Source: PFL35 sp041550515 (GTDB lineage Archaea; Thermoplasmatota; E2; DHVEG-1). From it: DNA of 64,000 nucleotides. The stretch spans positions 12,068-76,067 of the forward strand of contig JBFEOQ010000003.1 of the NCBI GenBank assembly GCA_041550515.1, given 5' to 3'. The translations under genes were made by a program, and so were the position numbers. This document shows positions 1-8,617 of this stretch, in pieces (the stretch's first letter is position 1; each line of letters starts with the position of its first letter). The notes under the pieces are model-generated. The model saw nothing but the letters and a program-made list of their open reading frames with translations. It had not been told where the DNA came from and made no database searches.

Positions 1-317
1 TCTTGTTAATTCTTTCTATTGTTTTAGATTTTATTAATCTATTAAAAGAATGATATTCAAATCATTTATTAATAAACTATTATATGGAGTATTAAAAGTA
101 CCAATATATTTATTGGTAAATACTTATATTTATTTAAATACTATTTTTGTCCCATATTTTACCATTTTTCTTCTTAAAATAAGTATAAAAAATGGTACAT
201 GAGATCTCAGTATTAAAGTATCAGATAAACCGGATAATATATTCATTATATTTTTATGATATAATATATTTATTTTAACTAGTTAATTAAAATATCTTTT
301 GAATTAAATTAGGAGTT
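1..317. other. Intergenic region with two hairpin-forming inverted repeats
   Basis: No coding sequence is visible. There are two perfect inverted repeats. The first has 8-base arms (TACCAATA at 99-106 and TATTGGTA at 111-118). The second has 10-base arms (TACCATTTTT at 160-169 and AAAAATGGTA at 188-197). They lie downstream of the minus-strand permease gene and could act in transcription termination or protein binding. Nothing in the sequence decides between these. Confidence 0.35.
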
Positions 318-1481
318 TTAGAAAAAAATATTAAAGATATATCCTAAAAAAATGATTTGAGGGACTGTAATAATTGGTAACCATAATGCTGCTTTTTTTC
401 CTATGTTGTGCCAAATTAATCCAATTTCAGTATAATCTGTTGCAACACCTGCCATCAAAAAGGTAAAAGAGTTTCCAAATGCTCCTGTTTTACTATAAAT
501 TTCAAATGCTAATGGGGAGCTTCCTTCAGAACATACTTCAATTATTGTAGCAAATATTAGTGTAACAATTAAACCTATTAAACTAGGACCCATATATTCC
601 ATAAATAAATGTCCTGGAATGTATGCTCTGGCAAAAGCAGCCATTATCATTCCAATGATTAACCACCACATTACCATTTTTGTAAGAGCCCAGCTTCCTT
701 TAAATGTTCCAAATAAAGCATCTTTAATATTTTTTAATGAGAATTGGAATTCTGTTAACCTTTTTTTAATATCCTTTATAATTGAAAAATCTTCAAGTGT
801 TGATTTATCCTCACCTTTTTCACAAAGCCTGCATTCAATTAATCCTTTTTTTTCAAATGCTTGGTAAATTAATCCAGTTATTGTCGCGATGATTAATGCT
901 GATATAATAATGAATAATGCTTTTAAACCAAAAAATCCCATGAGTAGTAAAGTTATTGGTAAATTTGCCCATGGTGATGCTAAAAGAAATGCAATTACTG
1001 ATGATGTATTTGCTCCTTTTTTATAAAGTTCGATACTAATTGCAAGTATTCCATGTGAGCAAGCACTCATCAGAAATCCGAATATAATAGAATAAATTAT
1101 TGTACGCTTCCTATGTCTTGATAGATATTTTTCAATGTATTTTCTTGGAATAAAATAATCTATTATTCCACCTATTAGAAATCCAATTAATATTGCCCAC
1201 CAAATCAATACTAAATATTCAATAAATGCATTAAAAAAGTATCTATGTGGTTCAAAAATATAAGTAATTATTAGTAGGACTATAGTTAATATTGTAAATA
1301 TATATAATTTTTCCTTGTACCAAGGTGTTCCAGGTTTTATATTACAGCTTGGACAGTATGTTTTTTCTTTTGGAATGTTATGTTCTTGTTCATATTTTTT
1401 GATACAATGTTCACTGCAAAATAGATGTCCATGCGCGGGTATTGTGCCTTTCATTCCACATATTGGATCTATTTTGTCCAT
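318..1481 (-). CDS. DUF318/ArsP-like permease with N-terminal Cys-rich metal-binding domain
   Basis: An integral membrane protein of 387 residues. Residues 1-50 hold a small Cys-rich module (motifs DPICGMKG, FCSEHC, YCPSC) resembling the YHS/TRASH metal-sensing fold. From about residue 58 there are roughly eight hydrophobic helices. Two DUF318-type conserved segments are visible, SACSHGILAISIELYKKGA and CSEGSSPLAFEIY, the duplicated halves typical of the family. Some DUF318 (ArsP) members export organoarsenicals, but most are uncharacterised, so the substrate is unknown. The N-terminal metal-binding module suggests a metal, metalloid or thiol-related role. The gene stands alone, with no SmtB/ArsR-type regulator beside it in the window. 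Confidence 0.8.
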   Translation of the reverse strand: MDKIDPICGMKGTIPAHGHLFCSEHCIKKYEQEHNIPKEKTYCPSCNIKPGTPWYKEKLYIFTILTIVLLIITYIFEPHRYFFNAFIEYLVLIWWAILIGFLIGGIIDYFIPRKYIEKYLSRHRKRTIIYSIIFGFLMSACSHGILAISIELYKKGANTSSVIAFLLASPWANLPITLLLMGFFGLKALFIIISALIIATITGLIYQAFEKKGLIECRLCEKGEDKSTLEDFSIIKDIKKRLTEFQFSLKNIKDALFGTFKGSWALTKMVMWWLIIGMIMAAFARAYIPGHLFMEYMGPSLIGLIVTLIFATIIEVCSEGSSPLAFEIYSKTGAFGNSFTFLMAGVATDYTEIGLIWHNIGKKAALWLPIITVPQIIFLGYIFNIFF

Positions 1482-1683
1482 AATTGGATGAATAGTTAAT
1501 ACAAGATTAAATTAATAATTTTGGGTGTAATATTTTTTGTTTGATTGATGGGCATTAAAGTACTTTAAGTATATTTAATAGTATATATATTAAAAATTCT
1601 ATTTAGATATATAAAAAGGTATACTAAGAATAATAAAATATATGGCCTAAAAAAAATAATAAATATTGAGATTATTAGTAAGT

Positions 1684-2021
1684 ATGCTTAATATTATAAA
1701 ACTATATAGATAGAATACTGGAAAAATTTGGAAAATACTAGAAGATCATGACCACTTAAAACAAATACAATAATCAAGAATAAAGGTCTTACTCAACAAG
1801 ATTCTTATGTTGCAGTGGGTTGGCTTGTGAAAGAAAATAAAGTGTGGTTCAGCGAAGATACATATGAACTAAAACCAACTAATTATGATAATTACAAAAG
1901 GGATAATGAAGGGAAAATATATCGTATATTAAACACTTATAATGAGATAGATGCAGCATATATACCAAAGCTAGCTGTAGTAACAGAAAAGACACATTTT
2001 ATTCTACAAGTTGATTTGTAA
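1684..2021 (+). pseudogene. Decayed tandem winged-helix (DUF2582-like) gene
   Basis: From the ATG at 1684 one frame reads through an in-frame TAG (1711) into TGKIWKILEDHDHLKQI. The next frame then continues with GLTQQDSYVAVGWLVKENKV and on to a stop at 2021. Joined across a frameshift near 1765-1785, this matches the archaeal winged-helix pattern GKIWxxL...AxGWLxREnKI (DUF2582-like). A second partial copy follows (GKIYRILNTYNEIDAAYI), so the ancestor probably had two winged-helix units. The only open stretch, from a GTG at 1815, covers 68 codons and starts in the middle of the first domain. The stop and frameshift are read directly. The family assignment rests on the motif and is moderately sure. 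Confidence 0.55.
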
Positions 2022-2236
2022 GAGAAAGAAAAATTTTAACTAAGAAATTCAAACCAAAAAAGCTTAAACAAAATATCAACTAAAATAATAAAATTAAGTC
2101 TACTAAAATTATTAGTTTCGACAATATTCTATTATTTTCTTTTCTAAATTTTTAATATATTAATCAATAAAATAAGCATTTTGTTAATAATTGATAACAT
2201 AAAAATCGTCAATAGTCTATAAAGATTAAGGCAAAA

Positions 2237-2246
2237 TTTTTATATA
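2237..2246 (+). promoter_or_regulatory. TATA box for the candidate RNA at 2266
   Basis: TTTTTATATA is centred about 24 bases before the first G of the structured RNA candidate. That is the usual archaeal box A to transcription start distance. Confidence 0.5.
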
Positions 2247-2265
2247 CATATTATATGTTAAAATA

Positions 2266-2345
2266 GGGAGCTGATAAGCAATTTGTTTTTATGAAGTCTC
2301 CTCACCGGGCTTCTCTTGAAAATAATTGCTTACCTAACTCCTTTA
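2266..2345 (+). ncRNA. Candidate structured small RNA (about 80 nt)
   Basis: Three nested stems are visible. GGAG (2267-2270) pairs with CTCC (2338-2341). TAAGCAATT (2275-2283) pairs perfectly with AATTGCTTA (2324-2332). GAAGTCT (2293-2299) pairs with GGGCTTC (2307-2313), using two G-U pairs, and closes a 7-base loop. An archaeal TATA box lies at the right distance upstream and a T-rich stretch follows. The segment is more G+C-rich than its surroundings. It overlaps the last base of the minus-strand TOPRIM gene. I do not recognise the family. It could instead be a terminator for that gene. Confidence 0.45.
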
Positions 2346-2759
2346 ATCTTTTGAAACTTGTTTATTATTATTAAAAATGATTTTCTGCTCAATAGACATA
2401 AACCATGAATATAGACCTTCAACAGTTTTAGTTGTTGCTTTTGTAGCAAATAATTCTCTATAATACAAATTACATTTGACACGACCTTCAAGATTTCTCT
2501 CGATTGTATGGCAAATATAACCACCTTTTCTATCCCAGTCTGTTAGTAAAATTATTTCTTTGTATTTATTAGCTATTTTATCACAAAAATCAATAATTGA
2601 TAAACCAGAATTTACAGTTATAATTTCACCGATGATACCAAGTTTTTTAAGTGAAAAAACATCTTTATCACCCTCAACAACAATAGGTATTTTTTTATTT
2701 TCTTCAATAAGTTCAAATAGTCCTTTTTCAATCTCTTGAAAATTTTTTTTATAATCCAT
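2343..2759 (-). CDS. Small stand-alone TOPRIM domain protein
   Basis: A 138-residue protein consisting almost entirely of a TOPRIM fold. The acidic catalytic motifs are present: VEGDKD near residue 29 (the conserved Glu) and TDWDRKGG near residue 73 (the DxD pair). Archaea carry a family of such small TOPRIM proteins (UPF0292), related to the catalytic core of primases, topoisomerases and RNase M5. Their exact function is not established. The start ATG at 2759 lies inside the 3' end of the upstream DUF167 gene (11-base overlap), so the two are co-transcribed and possibly translationally coupled. Confidence 0.8.
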   Translation of the reverse strand: MDYKKNFQEIEKGLFELIEENKKIPIVVEGDKDVFSLKKLGIIGEIITVNSGLSIIDFCDKIANKYKEIILLTDWDRKGGYICHTIERNLEGRVKCNLYYRELFATKATTKTVEGLYSWFMSIEQKIIFNNNKQVSKD

Positions 2760-3072
2760 TAAGTGATTCCCTCAATTTATTCGATACAAAGTCAGTTGTT
2801 ACACCTTTAAGAACAATTGTTTTCTTGGAATTTTTAGCACCAGTTAAAATAAAAACATCATTTACTGATTTTTTAAAAAATTTAGCAACTGTTTTTATAA
2901 CTTCATTATTCGCTCTGTTTTCAAATGCTGGTGATTTAACCTTTATTTCTATACATTTACGCCATTCATTAATCCCCGCAGGGAAGATAGTATATAAAGT
3001 ATCCGTTGTAACAAAAAGATTTAAAATCGCACCATCATGGTGTTTTTTAACAATCTCCTTTAATTTCCCCAT
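2749..3072 (-). CDS. DUF167 (UPF0235/YggU) family protein
   Basis: A 107-residue protein with the DUF167 pattern: a basic strand region (IEIKVKSPAFENRANNEVI), the ANNEVIKTVAKFF helix, and the ILTGAKNSKKTIVLKG segment. In this family the conserved features are P.xxGxANxxl and l.xGxxSrxKxv, both recognisable here in variant form. The fold is known but the function is not. The gene overlaps the TOPRIM gene downstream and starts the pair. A weak ribosome site (GGAAT) precedes the ATG. Confidence 0.75.
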   Translation of the reverse strand: MGKLKEIVKKHHDGAILNLFVTTDTLYTIFPAGINEWRKCIEIKVKSPAFENRANNEVIKTVAKFFKKSVNDVFILTGAKNSKKTIVLKGVTTDFVSNKLRESLNGL

Positions 3073-3160
3073 TCCAATTGATATTTCTAATATTTTGTTT
3101 ATTTAAATAATTATGCTAAATTAATTATCAAGATAAAAAAAGAAAAAAATTTTAGAAATT

Positions 3161-5407
3161 TTATACATTAACAACAGATAATGCTTCTATCGCTGTATTT
3201 AAAGCTTCACTTGGTCTCATTGCTTTTGAAGCTTTTTCAAAGTTAGTTTTGTAGTAACCACCTAAATCGACTGGTTTTCCTTGTGCAGCGAGTAGTTCTT
3301 TGTTGATTTTATCTTCATTATCTGTAAGATCTCGTGCAAGCTTTAAAAATTTCTGCTGAAGCTCTGGATCCTTTGTTTGCTCAGCTAATGCTTGAGCCCA
3401 ATACATAGTTAGATAGAAATGACTACCTCTGTTGTCGATTTCGTTTACTACCCTCGAAGGTGACTTATTGTTAAGTAAAAATTTGGCTGTTGCATCGTTT
3501 AATGCATCGGCTAAAATTTTTGCTTTTGGATTATTTGTTGTTTTGCTTAAATGTTCAAGAGATACAGCAAGTGCTAAAAATTCACCAAGTGAATCCCACC
3601 GTAGATGTCCTTCTTGTATAAATTGTTGAACATGTTTCGGTGCAGATCCGCCTGCTCCTGTTTCATATAATCCACCACCATTCATGAGAGGAACGATTGA
3701 ATACATTTTTGCACTTGTTCCAACTTCAAGAATAGGAAATAAGTCTGTGAGATAGTCACGAAGAACGTTCCCAGTTACTGAAATTGTATTTTGTCCTTTT
3801 GCCATACGTTCTACTGAAAATTTTGTAGCCTCAACAGGTGACATGATATGAATTTCAAGTCCACTTGTATCATGATTTTTTAAATATAAATTTACCTTTT
3901 TGATAAGTTCTGCATCATGTGCTCTTTCTTTATTTAGCCAGAATACTGCTGGAAAACCTGTTTCTTTCGCTCTGTTAACACCGAGCTTTACCCAATCTTG
4001 TATTGGTAGATCTTTTACTTGACATGCACGCCATATATCACCTTGCTCGACATTATGCTCAAGTAGTGTTTGACCATTTGCCGCAATAATTCGAACTTTT
4101 CCATTTGCAGGAATTTCAAAGGTTTTGTCATGAGATCCATATTCCTCTGCTTTCTGTGCCATAAGACCTACATTTTGAACAGTTCCCATTGTTGTGGGAT
4201 TAAAAGCTCCATTTTTTTTACAAAAATCTATTACTTTTTGGTATACACCTGCATAACTGTTATCAGGAATTACAAATTTTGTATCGTGAAGTTTTCCGTC
4301 CCAACCCCACATTTGACCTGAATTTCTTATTGCAGCAGGCATTGAGGCATCAATGATTGTATCACTCGGGACATGAAGGTTTGTAATTCCCTTGTCAGAG
4401 TTTACCATTGCAAGGCTAGGTCTTTTTTCATAAGTTGCCTTGATTTCTGCTTCAATTTCTACTCTTTTATCATCGGGTAAACTCTGGATTTTTGCATAAA
4501 GATCACCTAGTCCATTGTTAGGACTAATACCAAGCTCCTTAAACACGGATGCATGTTTTTCAAAGACTTCCTTGAAAAAAACAGAGACTACATGACCAAA
4601 GATTATGGGATCTGACACTTTCATCATTGTTGCTTTCAAATGTACAGAGAATAATACACCGTTTTCTTTTGCATCTTCTATTTGATCTTCAAGAAAAGCT
4701 CGTAAAGCTTTCTTACTAAAAACCGTTGCATCAATTATTTCTCCATCTATTAATGGAAGTTTTTCTTTAAGAACAGTTATATTTCCATCTTGCCCGATAA
4801 ATTCAATTTTTGAATCTCCTACAGTTGCTTTTGTAATTGTTGTTGATTTTTCATTTGAACATAGATCTCCACTTTTCATATGTGCTACATGTGATTTTGA
4901 ATCTGGTGTCCATTTACCCATTGGATGAGGGTTTTGTTTTGCATAGGCTTTTACTGGACCTGGAACTCTTCGATCTGAGTTTCCTTCTCTTAATACAGGA
5001 TTAACAGCGCTTCCTTTAATCTTATCGAATATTGCTTTGATTTTTTTCTCTTCTTCATTTTTAGGATCTTCAGGGTAATTTGGTATATTATACCCATGTT
5101 CCTGTAGTTCTTTAATTGCTGCTTTTAATTGTGGTATTGATGCACTAATGCAGGGTAATTTGATTACGTTTGCTTCAGGTTTTTTTACTAGTTCACCTAA
5201 ATATGCTAAATCATTTGGTTGTCTTTGTTCTTCGGTTAAATATTCCGAGAAGTTAGCTATGATTCTTCCGGCAAGTGAGATATCTCTTGTTTCAATGATA
5301 ACTCCTGCTGCTTCTGTAAAAGCCTTTATAATAGGAAGAAAAGAGTAGGTTGCTAAGGCAGGTGCCTCATCAACTTTTGTGTATATTATCTTCCCTTCGT
5401 TACTCAT
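3161..5407 (-). CDS. icd: Isocitrate dehydrogenase (NADP), monomeric type
   Basis: 748 residues, the normal size of the monomeric NADP-dependent isocitrate dehydrogenase (EC 1.1.1.42, about 740 residues). This family is unrelated in length to the usual 400-residue dimeric archaeal enzyme. Visible family segments include IIYTKVDEAPALATYSFLPI at the N-terminus, NSDRRVPGPVKAYAK near 145, the central MWGWDGK and NPTTMGTVQNVGLMAQKAEE. The C-terminus is rich in Ala and helix. A GGAGG site lies upstream of the ATG. The gene is 13 bases downstream of aclA in the acn-aclB-aclA-icd cluster. It interconverts isocitrate and 2-oxoglutarate with NADPH. This type is common in bacteria such as Azotobacter and Corynebacterium and unusual in archaea, which suggests transfer. 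Confidence 0.95.
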   Translation of the reverse strand: MSNEGKIIYTKVDEAPALATYSFLPIIKAFTEAAGVIIETRDISLAGRIIANFSEYLTEEQRQPNDLAYLGELVKKPEANVIKLPCISASIPQLKAAIKELQEHGYNIPNYPEDPKNEEEKKIKAIFDKIKGSAVNPVLREGNSDRRVPGPVKAYAKQNPHPMGKWTPDSKSHVAHMKSGDLCSNEKSTTITKATVGDSKIEFIGQDGNITVLKEKLPLIDGEIIDATVFSKKALRAFLEDQIEDAKENGVLFSVHLKATMMKVSDPIIFGHVVSVFFKEVFEKHASVFKELGISPNNGLGDLYAKIQSLPDDKRVEIEAEIKATYEKRPSLAMVNSDKGITNLHVPSDTIIDASMPAAIRNSGQMWGWDGKLHDTKFVIPDNSYAGVYQKVIDFCKKNGAFNPTTMGTVQNVGLMAQKAEEYGSHDKTFEIPANGKVRIIAANGQTLLEHNVEQGDIWRACQVKDLPIQDWVKLGVNRAKETGFPAVFWLNKERAHDAELIKKVNLYLKNHDTSGLEIHIMSPVEATKFSVERMAKGQNTISVTGNVLRDYLTDLFPILEVGTSAKMYSIVPLMNGGGLYETGAGGSAPKHVQQFIQEGHLRWDSLGEFLALAVSLEHLSKTTNNPKAKILADALNDATAKFLLNNKSPSRVVNEIDNRGSHFYLTMYWAQALAEQTKDPELQQKFLKLARDLTDNEDKINKELLAAQGKPVDLGGYYKTNFEKASKAMRPSEALNTAIEALSVVNV

Positions 5408-5420
5408 TACTATTCCTCCA

Positions 5421-7307
5421 TTATTTAATTTTCTCTGGTTTATCTGGCATCATGTATTCAATATCATCCCATGGATGTCTATATAATCTGGATTTCAAAC
5501 GTTTCTGATCCATTATGTGACCCATAAAACCGATACTTCGGCCAAGTACAAAGAATGCATTAAGGATTCCAAGATCTACAAATTCACGGACTTCTTCACG
5601 AGTATATCCAATTCCACGTAACATGTCACAACATAATACACCGATACAACCATCGACGTTTAGAATTAGGTTGTTTCTTTTTGCAGTTGTTAGTTTTTCC
5701 ACTTGTAATGCATAGTCAAGTGTCTCTGTTATTGGAAAATTCTTCTTTGCAAAATCTACCATTATTGTTACTCGAACATCTGGGTTTGTAACCGATTTGA
5801 TTCTATGTCCAATACCTTGAATGTTGACATTTTTATTTTTCATATCTCTAACCATGAAGCTTGGCTCTTCACCTGAATACAAGTATTTTGTGAAATGATC
5901 TGCACTTCCTTGAACTGCTCCACCGAAGCGAGGCCCTATTGTTAGAAGCCCGCTCACAAGTGACGATATTAGATCTTTTCCTGCTCTTGATGCAATAATG
6001 CTATTATGTGCACCTGAAACTGCTGGTCCATGATCTGCTGTGAGTAATACTACTCTTTCAATAAATTCTCGTGCCCACATTGGTAGATCTTTTTTGAACC
6101 ATAATAGTCCAATGACTCCACCAAGTCCCCATTTTTCTTCAAAGATTTTACTGATTTTCACACCACAATATCTTAGTTCTTCACCACGATCATCTGAAAT
6201 TGTTGAAATGAAGTTGGCAGGTCTTCTTATAACACCTTGTTTTAACGCTACAGCATAATCAAGCGGTATAGTTGGTGGTTCTACCTCGGGTATAGGTTTG
6301 TGTTTTCCGCTTTTAACAAGTTTTGTATATGCCTTTTTTATTTGTTGATCAAAGTCATCAAAACTAGTTGGAACGTATGCACCAGCATCTTTGAGTGCTT
6401 TGTTTTTGGCATCAGCTGTTTCCTTATCTGCACCAGCTCGTGCACCAGCATGACCAAATTGAACTTCTGCTGGAAATACCTTTGAACATGTTCCAATACA
6501 CCATGCAACTACTGGCTTTTTTATGCGTCCTTTTTTCATTGCTTCGACTACTTCGTACTCATCTGTTCCACCTACTTCACCAAGTAGAACTATCATTTTG
6601 ATATCTGGATTTACTTCGTATCTCATTATATGTTGTATAAATGTTGAACCAGGATATCTGTCTCCACCAATTGCAACTCCCTCGTAAACTCCATCTGTGT
6701 TCATTGCAATAATATTGTTTAGTTCGTTTGAGAGTCCACCTGATTTTGAAACATATGCAACACTACCCTGTCTGTGTAGTTTTGATGCAACAATGTTGTC
6801 AAGCATGCCTGCGGTATTTCCAATTCTAAACCCGCCTGCTGCAATTCCACCGACGGTTGCAGGACCAATTATCCATTTGTTTTTTTCATTTGCAATTTTT
6901 ATTAACTCTTTGGTTCTTTGTTCAGGAACTCCCTCCGCAATTATTGCAACTGAACGAATATTTTTACTTTCAAGTGCTTCTTTACTTGTTGGATACGCTG
7001 ATCGGAAACTTGCAAAGTTTACCATAAAATCTGCTTCTGGATGAATTTTTGTTGCTTCTGCTAGTGTTTTATACATTGGTATAAGAATTTCTTTTGTACC
7101 CCAGAAACACTTATGCATTCCATCCCGAGTTGGATTTACTATTGCTACAACCGAGGGATCTTCACGACGACATATATAATCAAAATCAAGCATACGTTGA
7201 ATTGCTCTTTGCTGGTATCCGAAAACAATTGCTTTTGTGTTTTTATCCATTATAATATAATCTTTCTTTTTTGTCTTTGATTTAGATTTTGTTTTATTTT
7301 TTATCAC
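5421..7307 (-). CDS. aclA: ATP-citrate lyase large subunit (citryl-CoA synthase/lyase-type)
   Basis: The large subunit of ATP-citrate lyase, which interconverts citrate plus CoA plus ATP with acetyl-CoA plus oxaloacetate. The first 330 residues resemble succinyl-CoA ligase alpha: a CoA-binding fold, then the phospho-histidine loop QFGHAGARAGAD. The last 260 residues have the citrate synthase fold: DHGPAVSGAHNS, GPRFGGAVQGSA and GIGHRIKS. An ATG at 7322 overlaps the aclB stop codon but also overlaps a strong ribosome site (GGAGGTGAT). I therefore place the start at the GTG at 7307 (628 residues). A later in-frame ATG (MDKNTKAIVFG) matches where homologues begin but has no ribosome site. The N-terminal extension is Lys-rich. 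Symbol usage follows the Chlorobium aclA (large)/aclB (small) convention. Confidence 0.93.
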   Translation of the reverse strand: MIKNKTKSKSKTKKKDYIIMDKNTKAIVFGYQQRAIQRMLDFDYICRREDPSVVAIVNPTRDGMHKCFWGTKEILIPMYKTLAEATKIHPEADFMVNFASFRSAYPTSKEALESKNIRSVAIIAEGVPEQRTKELIKIANEKNKWIIGPATVGGIAAGGFRIGNTAGMLDNIVASKLHRQGSVAYVSKSGGLSNELNNIIAMNTDGVYEGVAIGGDRYPGSTFIQHIMRYEVNPDIKMIVLLGEVGGTDEYEVVEAMKKGRIKKPVVAWCIGTCSKVFPAEVQFGHAGARAGADKETADAKNKALKDAGAYVPTSFDDFDQQIKKAYTKLVKSGKHKPIPEVEPPTIPLDYAVALKQGVIRRPANFISTISDDRGEELRYCGVKISKIFEEKWGLGGVIGLLWFKKDLPMWAREFIERVVLLTADHGPAVSGAHNSIIASRAGKDLISSLVSGLLTIGPRFGGAVQGSADHFTKYLYSGEEPSFMVRDMKNKNVNIQGIGHRIKSVTNPDVRVTIMVDFAKKNFPITETLDYALQVEKLTTAKRNNLILNVDGCIGVLCCDMLRGIGYTREEVREFVDLGILNAFFVLGRSIGFMGHIMDQKRLKSRLYRHPWDDIEYMMPDKPEKIK

Positions 7308-7321
7308 AGTAATCACCTCCA

Positions 7322-8596
7322 TTATTTGCCCCCCAATGCCATATTAACAATACGTGTCATATGCGTCTCGGGACCATATACATCAATTGGAATTCCTAAT
7401 TCTTTTCCAAGTTCTTTCATAATGCGAAGACCTTCCTGATAGTTAGGTCCTCCTCGTCGTACATATATTTTCACATTTGTATCCTTAAGTTTCTTTTTAT
7501 AATCCCGTAGTGCCATAGTAATGCCTGTAAATGTCTTTGCAACATCAGTAAAGTTTGCAATACCACCACCAACTAGTAAGAACTTTGGTCGTCCTTTTGG
7601 ATCTTTCTCACGAGTCATTAAATCAAGAATAGTTTTTGCATATTCATATGTAAGATCCGTTGTCGGATTACCACTGTATTCACCATAATTTGCTAGTTCA
7701 TCTCTGTAGCCTAAATCAACGATAGTATCAGTATAAATTACACTACCTCCACCACCTGCGACCATGGTCCAAACGCGACCTTTGGGATTTAGAACGGTGA
7801 GTTTGAGTGATGCACCACTTTTTTCATCCATTGTCTTGACATATTGTTCTTCCTTGGATAGTTTTCGTCCGAATGGTGCTGGAAATGTAAGATCTCCCCA
7901 TTTTTCACTACTTTCAAAATGACCTGTATCATCAAGCCTTGCAACAAGGTCAAGTGGTATAATGTTTTTTCCAGTTACAACAAATGGATTTATTTCAAGA
8001 TATGCATAGTTAAGTTCTCTGTAGAATTTGTAAAGTCCTTTAATGAATTCTGCAAACATTTTCTTATTTTGCTTCGATGTGTCTTTTGGAAGCTTGTTTT
8101 CGATATTAATTTTTTCAATGTCTTGATTAACGTTGACTTGGATTTCTGCAACTGTTTTCCAGACTGATTCGATATCTACTCCTCCGTGGTTCGAGAAGTA
8201 TATTGTATCGCCTTCACGGTTGCTTTTTATTGCAACATAAAATTCTCCTTCATGAGGTATAAAAGGTTCGATGATAAAATGAGTCAATATTCCTGTTACT
8301 TTTCCGATTTTTGTTTCTTTGTTCATGTATTCTTTGATCCATTTTTTAGCTTCGGCAAAATTTACATTTGCTTTAATTAATCCATGTTTTCCACGTTTAC
8401 CAAAAAGCTGATCAGGTTTTACCACTAGCTTTTCTTCTTTTAACCATTTATATTTTTTTGGAAGATCATCAAGTTTTGTTTTTGGATCTACCAAAACAAT
8501 TTTTCCAGGGAAATTAAAATCTTTACCGAAATACTCTTTCCAGTATTTAGCAAGCATTTTCTTCCCATCATATTCTCTAATTCCTCTTTGTGCCAT
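7322..8596 (-). CDS. aclB: ATP-citrate lyase small subunit (ATP-grasp)
   Basis: About 424 residues with an ATP-grasp fold like succinyl-CoA ligase beta. It binds ATP and citrate and works as a complex with AclA. Visible signatures are LVVKPDQLFGKRGKHGLI (nucleotide-binding Lys and glycine loop), YLEINPFVV (metal-binding Glu/Asn) and FLLVGGGIANFTDVAKTF in the ligase domain. An upstream ATG exists at 8611, but GAGGG lies between the two. The ATG at 8596 (MAQRGIREYDGKK) matches the start of homologues, so I prefer it. Its stop overlaps the possible first ATG of aclA, and it follows acn by about 20 bases, indicating one transcript. Confidence 0.93.
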   Translation of the reverse strand: MAQRGIREYDGKKMLAKYWKEYFGKDFNFPGKIVLVDPKTKLDDLPKKYKWLKEEKLVVKPDQLFGKRGKHGLIKANVNFAEAKKWIKEYMNKETKIGKVTGILTHFIIEPFIPHEGEFYVAIKSNREGDTIYFSNHGGVDIESVWKTVAEIQVNVNQDIEKINIENKLPKDTSKQNKKMFAEFIKGLYKFYRELNYAYLEINPFVVTGKNIIPLDLVARLDDTGHFESSEKWGDLTFPAPFGRKLSKEEQYVKTMDEKSGASLKLTVLNPKGRVWTMVAGGGGSVIYTDTIVDLGYRDELANYGEYSGNPTTDLTYEYAKTILDLMTREKDPKGRPKFLLVGGGIANFTDVAKTFTGITMALRDYKKKLKDTNVKIYVRRGGPNYQEGLRIMKELGKELGIPIDVYGPETHMTRIVNMALGGK

Positions 8597-8617
8597 AATT
8601 TTTTCCCTCAATTTTTT

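Noticed and set aside
619..867. Plus-strand ORF inside the permease gene
   Set aside because: It is the reverse-strand shadow of the DUF318 permease, whose motifs and membrane helices are clear. The same holds for other antisense ORFs, for example 6697-7044, 30669-31067 and 42456-42791.
2330..2524. 64-codon minus-strand ORF overlapping the TOPRIM gene
   Set aside because: It is out of frame with the TOPRIM gene, has no ribosome site, and the overlapping frame has intact catalytic motifs.
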